Shown here one piece after another: positions 8,210 through 18,411 of a stretch of 64,000 nt of DNA. Positions within the stretch are counted from its first letter, which is position 1, and each line of letters begins with the position of its first letter. This stretch comes from ZAX-1 sp046533095 (GTDB lineage: Bacteria; Bacillota; Clostridia; Lachnospirales; Lachnospiraceae), in assembly GCA_046533095.1 (NCBI GenBank), contig JAJQRA010000033.1, positions 101,989 to 165,988 on the forward strand, given 5' to 3'. Position numbers and translations under genes: made by a program. Below the pieces are notes generated by a model. It ran no database searches. It saw nothing but the letters and a program-made list of their open reading frames with translations, and was not told where the DNA came from.

Positions 8210-8554
8210 TTAGAAATTAGTCCCATTCCAACCCCAGTTTTCTGTTGACTGGTATGAAATAAAGACTCTATCCGCAGATATAGATAATTCTTCCGAGATA
8301 ATTTTACAAAGTTCAGCTGTCATTTTTGCATAATCATTTGCGGTAGCTGTTCCATATAATTTGACGTCAACAAAAGCAACGGCACCGTCCTGATTCCCTT
8401 TAAAATATAAAGTATATTTATCTTCAATCCCAACCATTAGCCAATCTTCCGACTTTCCGGGAATGATAGAAATAGCACGCCCTATTTTTGCTTTTAACGC
8501 TTCTTGCTTGCTATCATTTAGTTCAGTTGAAACTCGTACATTTATAAATGGCAT
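8210..8554 (-). CDS. MIF-like tautomerase
   Basis: The 114-residue protein starts MPFINVRVS, leaving the catalytic Pro at the N terminus after Met removal, and ends NWGWNGTNF, as in the macrophage migration inhibitory factor family. Length and both termini fit MIF rather than the 60-residue 4-oxalocrotonate tautomerases. Expected activity is keto-enol tautomerisation of phenylpyruvate-like compounds; the real substrate is unknown. The ATG at 8554 follows AAGGAGGTATTGGTTA. A 13-base string AAGTGTTCAATGC in its leader is also found ahead of the fructokinase gene. Confidence 0.88.
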   Translation of the reverse strand: MPFINVRVSTELNDSKQEALKAKIGRAISIIPGKSEDWLMVGIEDKYTLYFKGNQDGAVAFVDVKLYGTATANDYAKMTAELCKIISEELSISADRVFISYQSTENWGWNGTNF

Positions 8555-8647
8555 TAACCAATACCTCCTTGAAATAATCCTATTTGCATTGAACACTTAC
8601 GAAAATCATTTGTTTGAAAGGCTGTGGTATTTCGCTAAATAAAAAGC

Positions 8648-8684
8648 AAGACAATATCCCATCTAACTAGTGGATTATTGTCTT
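8648..8684 (-). terminator. intrinsic terminator of the 79-residue gene
   Basis: AAGACAATA...TATTGTCTT arms (8648-8659 with 8672-8684) are followed on the minus strand by GCTTTTTATTT, just past the stop of the small gene at 8690. Confidence 0.75.
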
Positions 8685-8689
8685 ATACT

Positions 8690-8929
8690 TCACCCATTTA
8701 TCATAAAGTTAAAAATTTTCTGAATGTCCTGCTGTTCATGTGCGATAATCTCTAGTTCTGGAATTTCGCTTTCTGTTTTGGAAAAAATATTGGTTAAGGA
8801 TACATATTGACAAAGCTTTGATTTTAGGTTTAATCTGTCTCCTTCGCCGGTAATCAGTTCAACGGTACCTTCACATTCGTCAATCACTTGAAAAAACTTC
8901 TCTACGTCTTTAATATTTTGAACTTTCAT
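8690..8929 (-). CDS. small conserved protein of unknown function
   Basis: The 79-residue acidic protein begins KVQNIKDVEKFFQVIDECEG and contains ELITGEGDRLNLKSKL. I recall similar small clostridial proteins that carry the uninformative label 'polyA polymerase'; nothing in the sequence supports that activity. There are no membrane segments or cysteine motifs. It has its own ribosome site (AGGAGA) and terminator, so it is a real, independently transcribed gene. Function unknown. Confidence 0.7.
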   Translation of the reverse strand: MKVQNIKDVEKFFQVIDECEGTVELITGEGDRLNLKSKLCQYVSLTNIFSKTESEIPELEIIAHEQQDIQKIFNFMING

Positions 8930-9247
8930 ATATCTCCTATCTGCGCCATCTTTGGCGCTATTTCTTATTGAACGCTAGTCGTTCAATAAATATACATTTC
9001 CGGAATTTTGCTATGCAAAATGCCTCACATTACTAGGGTACTGAAAAGCTACGATGTTTTTACTTTACGCATTCATTTCTTTTGTTGTTACATGTAGTAC
9101 TTTTTTATATAGATTTAGTATACCACATGTATGTTGGAAAATACAATATCCCTTTTATCCAATCTTTTTTTGATTTTCAAGTAAAATCCTACCATTTATA
9201 TCTGTTTTTCTCTTGTAGGAATCTGATCTTTTGTGTACCCTGCCCAA
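8930..9247. other. intergenic region with two small hairpins
   Basis: This 318-base gap has GCGCCA/TGGCGC (8943-8958) in the leader of the small gene and TTATTGAACG/CGTTCAATAA (about 8964-8988). The rest is AT-rich. I see no coding sequence that I would support. Confidence 0.5.
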
Positions 9248-10396
9248 TTAGCTTGGCATCTGTATGCACTGAAATTGATCTGCTACTTGTACGAATACAT
9301 CAATTAGTATGGGATCAAAGTGGGTTCCTTTCCCTTCAATAATAATTTGTGTGGCTTCCTCGTGCGTAAATGCTTTTTTATAAGCCCGCTCAGAGGTCAG
9401 GGCATCATAAACATCGGCAATCGCCATAAGTCTTCCCTGCAATGGTATATCCGCACCCTGCAAGCCTCTTGGATAGCCTGTTCCATCCCATTTTTCCTGA
9501 TGTGTCCCCGCAAAAATTTTAGCATGCTTTAAAAAATCGCTTTCCGGTGTTGACATCATGATCTTGTCAACGATTTTGACACCTAAGGTGGTGTGATTCT
9601 TTATCACATTGAACTCTTCCAATGTGATCTTTCCTGGTTTTAGTAGGATATTGTCACTGATCGCGATTTTGCCTACATCGTACAATTGCGCCGATTGCAA
9701 CAGCAAATCTATATCCCACTCGGATATCTGCTCTTGATATGGGCTTACATTCTGCAAGGCGGACACCAATATTTTAAGCCTTTGCTGTGTGCGTTCGACC
9801 TGTCCTTTTATGGTATGGTCATGGATCTCCATTAAGTCTCCTACTGTTTTTAAGATGGCTCTTTGCAGGTCAAGCACGATCCCTAATTTTTCACTCATTT
9901 TTTCATCAACCATCTTTTGTAGGTTTTTGTTGAAATTTTGCAATGCAAGCTGCTGTGCTTCTAATTGATCTTTTAACGTATGCGCCTGTTTCTTTAACAT
10001 TTGCTTTTGCGTTTCCACCATAAGATACGTTTCCATCCGCCGACACAAAAGCAATGGTAAAATTGGTTTTGAAATATAGTCAATTGCACCAAGACTTAGA
10101 CCTTTCATCTCGCTGTCAAAATCGTTCCTCCCTGTCAGGAATACAATTGGGATGGATTTTGTTTCCGGTTTCGATTTCAAAATTTTAATTGCCTCGTAGC
10201 CGTTCATCTGAGGCATATCGACATCAAGTAGAATGATAGACGGCAAGTTTCGTCCCAGTAGCTCAAACATCTCAAACATCCTGCTGGCAGATGACACGGT
10301 AAACACATCATAATTATTTGACAATGCGTTTTTAGCAATCCTTAGATTCGTAATGTTGTCATCGACCACCATAACCCTCATACGTATTTCACTCAT
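9248..10396 (-). CDS. response regulator with HD-GYP domain (altered HD motif)
   Basis: The 382-residue protein has a receiver domain (residues 6-125; acidic pair VDD, phosphoacceptor D58 in IILLDVDMPQMNG, KP at about 110), a coiled-coil linker (about 125-180) and an HD-GYP domain (about 190-370). HD-GYP domains degrade cyclic-di-GMP or related cyclic dinucleotides. The GYP loop (EKWDGTGYPRGL) and downstream AIADVYDAL are intact, but the HD motif reads LYDVGK, so the metal-binding His is Tyr. Activity may be reduced or lost. GGAGG lies about 12 bases before the ATG. It is downstream of the HPt gene. Confidence 0.88.
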   Translation of the reverse strand: MSEIRMRVMVVDDNITNLRIAKNALSNNYDVFTVSSASRMFEMFELLGRNLPSIILLDVDMPQMNGYEAIKILKSKPETKSIPIVFLTGRNDFDSEMKGLSLGAIDYISKPILPLLLCRRMETYLMVETQKQMLKKQAHTLKDQLEAQQLALQNFNKNLQKMVDEKMSEKLGIVLDLQRAILKTVGDLMEIHDHTIKGQVERTQQRLKILVSALQNVSPYQEQISEWDIDLLLQSAQLYDVGKIAISDNILLKPGKITLEEFNVIKNHTTLGVKIVDKIMMSTPESDFLKHAKIFAGTHQEKWDGTGYPRGLQGADIPLQGRLMAIADVYDALTSERAYKKAFTHEEATQIIIEGKGTHFDPILIDVFVQVADQFQCIQMPS

Positions 10397-10518
10397 TCTA
10401 TTAAGAGACCTCCTTCATAAATTCGCAATTACATCATGAACCTCGTTTACATGGATCTTCTCCATCTAGAAACGAATCGGCTTAAAAAGACGTGTCAAAT
10501 CGCTCTTAGAATGAGAAC

Positions 10519-10881
10519 CTACTCCTTTTTTAATTTACTGATACAATTAAAATAAATATCATAGGCAGCTGTTACTGCCTCCATATCCTGCTCAATTCCA
10601 TCGGTAGTCTGATTTCTCGCTTTTTCTAAAACTATAGTTACGGCATCTGTTAACTTGTTCAACCCTAAATTGCCTGAAACGCCCTTTAACGTATGCGCAC
10701 CCTTAAATACCTCTTCGTAATTTTTTGCCGCAACATCTTCTTTTAGTTTTTCATAAGTAGCATCTGAAAGGAATTTTAATAATATCCTTTCATATAAATT
10801 CTCATTTCTTGCCATCCGTACAATGCTTCCGACAACATCTGCCCCGTTTTCTTCTAGTTCTTTTTTTATTGCTTCATTCAT
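10519..10881 (-). CDS. histidine phosphotransfer (HPt) protein
   Basis: The 120-residue helical protein carries AHTLKGVSGNLGL, the HPt phosphorylation site with His63. HPt proteins shuttle phosphate between receiver domains and hybrid kinases. It lies between two REC-HD-GYP genes in the same orientation, so it probably relays phosphate to one or both. No histidine kinase is present in the window, so the donor is encoded elsewhere. Confidence 0.88.
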   Translation of the reverse strand: MNEAIKKELEENGADVVGSIVRMARNENLYERILLKFLSDATYEKLKEDVAAKNYEEVFKGAHTLKGVSGNLGLNKLTDAVTIVLEKARNQTTDGIEQDMEAVTAAYDIYFNCISKLKKE

Positions 10882-10932
10882 TGAAACTCCTCTCTATCCG
10901 TTTTTATGGATACAAAAATCAATCGAAATATG

Positions 10933-12072
10933 TCAGTTTAACTCCTCTTTATGATGATACGCTAATGCTTCAAATTGTGTTTTCACTTTCGTAAAGCAAT
11001 CTAATAATTTTGGTCCAAAAATACCACATTTACCATCAAGAATCATTTGAAATGCTACCTCTTTATCAAAAGGCGCTTTATATACACGTTCTGTAACCAA
11101 TGCATCATATACATCGGCGATGGATACGAGTTGAGCGGCAATCGGAATATCATTCCCTGCAAGACCATCCGGATACCCTCTACCGTCATAGCGTTCATGA
11201 TGATGCCTGCATATATCGTAGCTATAGTCATAATATTCCTGGTCTTGAAAATCTACCATTGTTTCGAGGATTGTACATCCCTTTAATGTATGTGTTTTCA
11301 TAATCTGAAATTCTTCATTTGTCAATTTTCCAGGCTTTAGTAGGATATTGTCCGAAATTGATATTTTCCCGATATCATGCATTGCTGAAACCTGTTCAAT
11401 CACCTGTATTTTATGATCATCCAGTCTATATTCGGGATACACCTTTTGAAAGCATTCTGCCAGACACCGGGTAAACTTCTTAATACGTTTTACATGCTGT
11501 CCGGATTCTAAATTTCTAAATTCAACGATATTGCTCATACTGTCTATAATAGAATCATTCATTTCCTGAAGTTTTACTGCCTGCGCCAACAACAAGGTAT
11601 TCTGCTCTTTTAATTTACGTGTTTGATTGCTCACCATCATTTCTAAGTTATTTTTATACAAATATAGATCGATTGTGTTTAAAACGCGGCGCCTTACAAG
11701 ATCTGAATCAAAGGGTTTCCTTATAAAGTCTGAAACACCCGATTTATAAGCATTATATTCTACGTCTTCCGAATCTTCCCCTGTAATCAGTATGACTGGA
11801 ATCCTTAACAATATATTTCTGTCTTTTAAAACTTCCATCACTTCATAGCCATTCATTTCCGGCATTACGATATCTAACAGTATAATCGCGATGGAGGCAT
11901 AATGTTCATCCAAGATCTGTAGTGCTTCTTTTCCATTTCCTGCCTCTAGAATCCGAAACTCTTTCCGGAATATTTCTGCTAATATCATACGGTTAATTTC
12001 AATATCATCTACGATTAACACCGTATCCTGGTTCAATACAATATCTTGATCTACTACGGTATCCTGCTTCAT
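10933..12072 (-). CDS. response regulator with intact HD-GYP domain
   Basis: A 379-residue paralogue of the gene at 9248. The receiver spans residues about 17-135 with phosphoacceptor D67 (IILLDIVMPEMNG), then a coiled coil and an HD-GYP domain. Here the metal motif is complete (AMHDIGK, HHHERYDGRGYPDGL), so cyclic-dinucleotide phosphodiesterase activity is plausible. The N terminus before the receiver holds short in-frame repeats (QDTV, DQDIV, NQDTV). The ATG at 12072 follows AGGAGCGTAAG. It heads a three-gene set with the HPt and the second regulator. Confidence 0.9.
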   Translation of the reverse strand: MKQDTVVDQDIVLNQDTVLIVDDIEINRMILAEIFRKEFRILEAGNGKEALQILDEHYASIAIILLDIVMPEMNGYEVMEVLKDRNILLRIPVILITGEDSEDVEYNAYKSGVSDFIRKPFDSDLVRRRVLNTIDLYLYKNNLEMMVSNQTRKLKEQNTLLLAQAVKLQEMNDSIIDSMSNIVEFRNLESGQHVKRIKKFTRCLAECFQKVYPEYRLDDHKIQVIEQVSAMHDIGKISISDNILLKPGKLTNEEFQIMKTHTLKGCTILETMVDFQDQEYYDYSYDICRHHHERYDGRGYPDGLAGNDIPIAAQLVSIADVYDALVTERVYKAPFDKEVAFQMILDGKCGIFGPKLLDCFTKVKTQFEALAYHHKEELN

Positions 12073-12191
12073 GCTTACGCTCCTAACTTTTATCGTCAAA
12101 CACCGAGTTGCACTTTTATTCCTATTATATAACGTTTATGCATTTTTTTCAAACATTTATGGAAATTATTTTAAAATATATTAGAAAAGGC

Positions 12192-12238
12192 AAAATCTGG
12201 TTTCAAATCACCTAAAAATGATTTCGAAACCAGATTTT
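12192..12238 (-). terminator. groEL terminator
   Basis: AAAATCTGGTTTC (12192-12204) pairs perfectly with GAAACCAGATTTT (12226-12238) just beyond the groEL stop codon. The symmetric A/T ends allow it to work in both directions. Confidence 0.8.
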
Positions 12239-12272
12239 TATTTGAATTCTATTTTATGTTTAACCTAAAACG

Positions 12273-13907
<1,635 letters not shown>

Positions 13908-13981
13908 TTATATTTATTCGCAATATTTCATTTTTTCTGTTCTGTACCGTTTTTCTTAGCTATTATTTTATTTGAAGCGTT

Positions 13982-14269
13982 TTATGACTCAACAATTGCC
14001 AATATATCGTTTTGCTTTACGATAATATACTCTTCGCCATCTACTTTTACTTCATTTCCGGCATATTTAGAGTAAATAACTTTATCTCCCGGTTTTACTT
14101 GCATGGTAATTTCTTTTCCATCTACATTTCCACCTGGTCCAACAGCAACTACTTCTGCTTCCTGTGGTTTTTCCTGCGCAGAACTTGCTAATATGATCCC
14201 AGATTTGGTTTTTTCTTCCGCCTCTAATTGTTTCAGTACAACTCTGTCTGCTAATGGTACTAATTTCAT
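13982..14269 (-). CDS. groS: co-chaperonin GroES
   Basis: The 95-residue protein has LADRVVLKQLEAEEKTKSGI at the N terminus with the mobile loop (TKSGIILASSAQEKPQ), VGPG, and the VIYSKYAG(N)EVK segment. It caps GroEL. It is the first gene of the operon; AAGGAGGAATTCAC precedes the ATG. A CIRCE operator lies upstream. Confidence 0.98.
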   Translation of the reverse strand: MKLVPLADRVVLKQLEAEEKTKSGIILASSAQEKPQEAEVVAVGPGGNVDGKEITMQVKPGDKVIYSKYAGNEVKVDGEEYIIVKQNDILAIVES

Positions 14270-14442
14270 GTGAATTCCTCCTTAAAAAATAAGATTTTAA
14301 TTTTTAGATTCTAGGGTACGCTTGGTTCATAAAACATAGCCCCTATGAATTTTGTCCATTCCTATCCACTTTATTTCTATAAATATAGATAGAAAAGCCA
14401 TACAGTCGAAAAGCATCTTCCACACGATTCAACTTTTGGTTG

Positions 14443-14469
14443 TTAGCACTCGTTTTAATTGAGTGCTAA
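14443..14469. promoter_or_regulatory. CIRCE operator (HrcA site) of groESL
   Basis: TTAGCACTC at 14443-14451, a 9-base spacer, then GAGTGCTAA at 14461-14469: a perfect match to the CIRCE consensus. It lies between the promoter and groES, so heat-shock repression by HrcA is expected. hrcA itself is not in the window. Confidence 0.97.
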
Positions 14470-14480
14470 CCTTTAGACTA

Positions 14481-14509
14481 ATCATAGTTACTTTACTTTA
14501 TTTATGCAA
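14481..14509 (-). promoter_or_regulatory. groESL promoter
   Basis: On the minus strand TTGCAT (14504-14509) and TATGAT (14481-14486) are spaced by 17 bases. The start of transcription would fall at the edge of the CIRCE element. The AT-rich 14510-14669 stretch holds nothing else that I recognise. Confidence 0.75.
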
Positions 14510-14669
14510 GTGGACATATTTTCCAAATTCTATATATATATTCAATTATACTATATTATACTCTTTTTTTCTTCCATTTTCTCACTTTTACCATTTTAAG
14601 CAAATTTTATACAATCTTTAGAAAGATTAATTTTTTGTATTAACTTAGGAAAGTGCTCCTATTTTTCGC

Positions 14670-15833
14670 CTAGTCAAACCGCAATGCATCGATTGGCTTT
14701 AGCCTTGCAGCTCTTCTGGCCGGGTAGATGCCAAATAATACGCCTACTCCAATGGAAAATCCAACTGCAATCATTGCTACAGATAATGTAATTGCAAAGT
14801 GGTAGTCCGTTGCAAACACATTCACGATAGCGAGCACCCCTGCGCTTACGATGATTCCAATAAATCCTCCCATAAGGGAAAGCACTACGGATTCAATTAA
14901 AAATTGTACGATAATATCCCCTCTTTGTGCACCGATGGCTTTTCGGATGCCAATTTCCCTTGTCCGCTCCGTTACCGATACGAGCATGATATTCATAATA
15001 CCTACACCACCTACAAACAGAGAAATTCCGCCAATTCCACCAAGGAGATATCCAAGTAGATTTGTAATCGAAGTAACCATATCTAACATACTTCCCATAT
15101 TAAACACGGTGTAGTTATCTTCGCCAAGTTTATCCATTAAAAAACGATTGACTGTTTTTTCTGCCTGCTCCACTTGTTTTTCGCTAGCGGCAGAAACATC
15201 AAACGAGATTATGCCACTGGTACCGAGCAGCCTTTGCGCTGTTTCGAATGGTAGGAATACGGTTGAATCGTTCGTATTCATAGAGGTAGCCCCCTCTTCT
15301 TTTAAGATGCCTACAATCGTAAAGTCCTTCCCATTAACACGGATTGTTTCTTCTAATACATCTGTATTGCCAAACAAATTTTTGGCCACCCCGCTTCCGA
15401 CAATACAGTTGGACAAGCGGTATTCACTGTCCGTATCACTTAAAAACCGTCCACTTTCTAGTTCTATCTGGTTTAGGATCTGATAGTTTCTGTTCATGCC
15501 TGTAAGGGAAACGTCTTCTTTATTCCCGGCAGCTTTCACGGTTGCATTTCCACTATTATAAATAGAAACGAGTCCAATTTCGTCATTTTCTTCTAATGCC
15601 ATCACTTCTTCTAGTTCGAGGCGGGGAGTCGTTTTTTGTACATAGCAGATCAAGTTGCTTCCACCAAGGCTTGAGAGCTGCTCTGTAACGGAGCTTGTAG
15701 CGCCTTGTACAAGGGAAACTAACAGGGTAACTGCCATAACCCCGATAATAATGCCTAGCATGGTCAAAAAGGACCTCATCTTGTTAGAACGGATAGAGGA
15801 AATTGCCATTTTCATTGCCTGTGTAAATTTCAC
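14670..15833 (-). CDS. MacB/FtsX-type ABC transporter permease
   Basis: The 387-residue protein has an N-terminal membrane helix (MRSFLTMLGIIIGVMAVTLL), a large extracytoplasmic domain (about 45-255) and three C-terminal helices around LLGGIGGISLFVGGVGIMN and the ERTREIGIRKAIGAQ coupling segment. This is the MacB_PCD plus FtsX layout. With the ATPase immediately upstream (one-base overlap) and the adaptor before that, it forms a MacAB-like exporter for peptides or drugs. Confidence 0.92.
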   Translation of the reverse strand: MKFTQAMKMAISSIRSNKMRSFLTMLGIIIGVMAVTLLVSLVQGATSSVTEQLSSLGGSNLICYVQKTTPRLELEEVMALEENDEIGLVSIYNSGNATVKAAGNKEDVSLTGMNRNYQILNQIELESGRFLSDTDSEYRLSNCIVGSGVAKNLFGNTDVLEETIRVNGKDFTIVGILKEEGATSMNTNDSTVFLPFETAQRLLGTSGIISFDVSAASEKQVEQAEKTVNRFLMDKLGEDNYTVFNMGSMLDMVTSITNLLGYLLGGIGGISLFVGGVGIMNIMLVSVTERTREIGIRKAIGAQRGDIIVQFLIESVVLSLMGGFIGIIVSAGVLAIVNVFATDYHFAITLSVAMIAVGFSIGVGVLFGIYPARRAARLKPIDALRFD

Positions 15834-16612
15834 TAGGAATCCACCTCCATTTTCTGTTCTATTTTTGTATCCTGCACTGCCTCATCAAAACCCTTCTCCT
15901 GCCTTGTATCCTGCACTGCCTTGCCTTCAAAGCCATTCTCCTGCCTTGTATCCTGCACGATCTTGCCATCAAAGAGCTTTACCTGCCTAGATGCCTCACG
16001 CGCAATTTCATTGTCATGCGTGATGAGTATGATCGTATTTCCTTGTTCGTTTAGTTCATGGATGAGGCTGATGATGTCCCTACTTGATTTAGAATCTAAA
16101 TTTCCAGTCGGTTCATCTGCCAATATAAGGGTCGGCCTTGTGACAAGTGCCCTTGCAACCGCTACCCTTTGCTGCTGTCCACCGCTTAATTGATTTGGGC
16201 GATGGTGGATACGGTCGGACAGCCCTACTTTTTCAAGAGCTTCCAATACCCGTATTTTCCGATCTTTTGCTCCCATACCTTGATAGATTAAAGGTAGTTC
16301 CACATTTTCATAGGCATCTAGTTTTGCAATTAAATTAAATTGCTGAAAGATAAATCCTATTTTTTTATTTCTCATTTTTCCCAGTTGTCTTTCTGACAGA
16401 TCGGATATATTTTGACCATCAATAAAATAGTCGCCCTCGTCAGCGGTATCAAGGCAGCCGATAATATTCATGAGCGTTGATTTTCCACTTCCGGAGGAGC
16501 CAATGATTGCTACAAATTCATGTTCTTCAATGGAGAGGGATACCCCATCTAATGCATGAACTTCTTCATTGCCGACCAGATATGTTTTTCTTACATTTTC
16601 CAGTGTGATCAT
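15833..16612 (-). CDS. MacB/LolD-type ABC ATPase with repeated C-terminal tail
   Basis: The 259-residue ATPase has Walker A GSSGSGKST, Q-loop FQQFNL, signature LSGGQQQR, Walker B LILADEPTGNLD and switch H in LITHD. The catalytic part ends near residue 213. It is followed by an unusual tail made of a 13-14-residue unit (VQDTRQENGFEGKA, VQDTRQEKGFDEA, VQDTK...), which is an in-frame tandem duplication of DNA at about 15850-15965. The permease gene begins on the last base of this gene. The tail is not part of the family fold and probably has no essential role. Confidence 0.93.
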   Translation of the reverse strand: MITLENVRKTYLVGNEEVHALDGVSLSIEEHEFVAIIGSSGSGKSTLMNIIGCLDTADEGDYFIDGQNISDLSERQLGKMRNKKIGFIFQQFNLIAKLDAYENVELPLIYQGMGAKDRKIRVLEALEKVGLSDRIHHRPNQLSGGQQQRVAVARALVTRPTLILADEPTGNLDSKSSRDIISLIHELNEQGNTIILITHDNEIAREASRQVKLFDGKIVQDTRQENGFEGKAVQDTRQEKGFDEAVQDTKIEQKMEVDS

Positions 16613-16650
16613 AATCGAGCCTTACCTTTCATGCTAGCTGTGATGTTTCC

Positions 16651-18219
16651 CTATTCTTGTATATTTCCATCTTCTATATGGTATTCTTCGGCCGTATTCC
16701 CATTATTTACATTCATCCCCATCTGTTCGTAGAGATCTTGTAGTTTTATGATGAGCTGCACCTGCTCGCCGGCACTTAAGCCCTCTAGCACTTCTGCTTT
16801 TGCGTTGTTTACAAGCCCTAAAGTTACCTTGCGCTCTTCTGTCGTTTGATCGTCCTTTATAACGGTAACGGTTTTTTCTCCATCTATGGTTTGAATGGCA
16901 TTGATTGGAATAAGCAGTGCATCGGTTTTTTTATCAATCGTTATTTTTCCATTTGCACTCATGCCCGGGAGAAGACTACCCGTATTCTTTAGCAAAATGC
17001 TGACAAGATACGTCGCCACGCCATTATTGTTTTCACCTCTTAATGATATGCCGGATACTTCACCTTCATATATGGTATCTTCCATTGCATCTACGGTTAC
17101 GTCTACAGGCTGGCCTTTTGAAATACCTTGAATATCCAATTCATCAATTCCAATGGAGATTTGATAGTTCGCTGTATCAAGCAATTTGTAAAATGCCGTT
17201 CCTGCCGGTATGGTATCGCCTTCTTTTGAAACCATCTCACTGATGATGCCATCTGTTTTCGCTGTGACTAAAAAGCCTTGTTTGTATTCCTTTGCTTTTT
17301 CTATTTTTTTTGCAAGTGCTTCCCTTTGATCCAGCATTTTTACATAATCGGTAGAATAATCCACTTCTTTTAATCGAAACAATTGCTTTCCGGCGGAAAT
17401 CTTGTCATTCGTGGATACAGAAACACGATCAATGATTCCACTGTCCGCTGTTATGGCGATCGGATGCCCACAGGCTGTCTGCCCGCTCCCTACTTGTAAG
17501 CCGTCTTCTGTAAGTACGCTAACATCTACGTCAACATCATATGTATTGCCATCTTCAAATACGGCGGTTGCCACATTTCCTTTTATCTGCGATATTCTGG
17601 CATCAATCTGCTTATCGGCATAGGCGATCAGCACTTTTTGGCCGATAGATACCGCTGCCTCTTTTGTAGGCTCAAATTCAACTTTTAATTTACCGTCTGC
17701 TGAAATTAACAGCAATGCCTCTTTTTGTTCCATCACTGTTAAAACAGAATCTCCTTCTTCTGCCATGATTTTTTTCACTCTTCCATCAACTGGAGATTGG
17801 ATGGAGGTTTTTCCGGTTTTGGAACTGTAGGAAAGCTGTTCATTGATTGTAGCAAGCTGATTCTCTAGCTGTGTAATGGACTCGTCCAATACAACGCTTT
17901 CAAATTCTGCAATGATCTCTCCTTTTGCCGCGTATTCACCGTCTTGCTTATACAAATTTTTTACAACACTTGTATAATCTATCATTTCTTGTGTACTGTT
18001 TATCGTTTGTACTACGCCTATCCCTTCAGTAATTACTGCAATCTCCCCTGTTTCCACAATCGCCGTATTTCCATTCATAGCCTCATCCAATTTTGCGGTT
18101 ATGTTTCCTATGGTGCGTACTACAAAAATTACGGCTATCACGATTACCACGAGAACAATTGCCAAAATAATCCATAGTTTTTTGTGTGATTTTTTTTTCT
18201 GGTTTTGTTTGTTTGCCAT
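16651..18219 (-). CDS. HlyD/MacA-type efflux adaptor (membrane fusion protein)
   Basis: The 522-residue protein has a lysine-rich start, one membrane helix (LWIILAIVLVVIVIAVIFVV), then biotinyl-lipoyl and beta-barrel domains. The lipoyl-like halves are visible around AAKGEIIAEFE and SPVDGRVKKIMAEEGDSV, and a second lipoyl-like pair at TADSGIID and TAKTDGIISEMVSKEGD. In Gram-positives such adaptors work with MacB-like transporters on the outer face of the membrane. It lies 38 bases before the ATPase gene, which supports one complex. Confidence 0.88.
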   Translation of the reverse strand: MANKQNQKKKSHKKLWIILAIVLVVIVIAVIFVVRTIGNITAKLDEAMNGNTAIVETGEIAVITEGIGVVQTINSTQEMIDYTSVVKNLYKQDGEYAAKGEIIAEFESVVLDESITQLENQLATINEQLSYSSKTGKTSIQSPVDGRVKKIMAEEGDSVLTVMEQKEALLLISADGKLKVEFEPTKEAAVSIGQKVLIAYADKQIDARISQIKGNVATAVFEDGNTYDVDVDVSVLTEDGLQVGSGQTACGHPIAITADSGIIDRVSVSTNDKISAGKQLFRLKEVDYSTDYVKMLDQREALAKKIEKAKEYKQGFLVTAKTDGIISEMVSKEGDTIPAGTAFYKLLDTANYQISIGIDELDIQGISKGQPVDVTVDAMEDTIYEGEVSGISLRGENNNGVATYLVSILLKNTGSLLPGMSANGKITIDKKTDALLIPINAIQTIDGEKTVTVIKDDQTTEERKVTLGLVNNAKAEVLEGLSAGEQVQLIIKLQDLYEQMGMNVNNGNTAEEYHIEDGNIQE

Positions 18220-18335
18220 TCTGTCCCTCTTTCTTCGTTTTTAGTTTGCATAAGTATAGTGGCCATGCCATAAACCCATTTCATAGCATATGCTATTTTC
18301 AGTGTTATGTCAAAATTTATTTTACACCGGACAAA

Positions 18336-18411
18336 TACCCCGCCGCTTGCAGCGTCACCGTCCAACTGTAACCACAAAGATACCCTGCTGCTTGCGACGG
18401 GGAGATTTATT
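18336..18411. repeat. degenerate repeats downstream of the ABC exporter gene
   Basis: TACCC(C/T)GC(C/T)GCTTGC occurs at 18336 and 18381, and TTTATT(T/C)TAC(A/G)CCG occurs in this gap and again over the exporter stop codon. This looks like a decayed tandem copy of the gene's 3' end in the 192-base gap before the adaptor gene. Confidence 0.55.
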
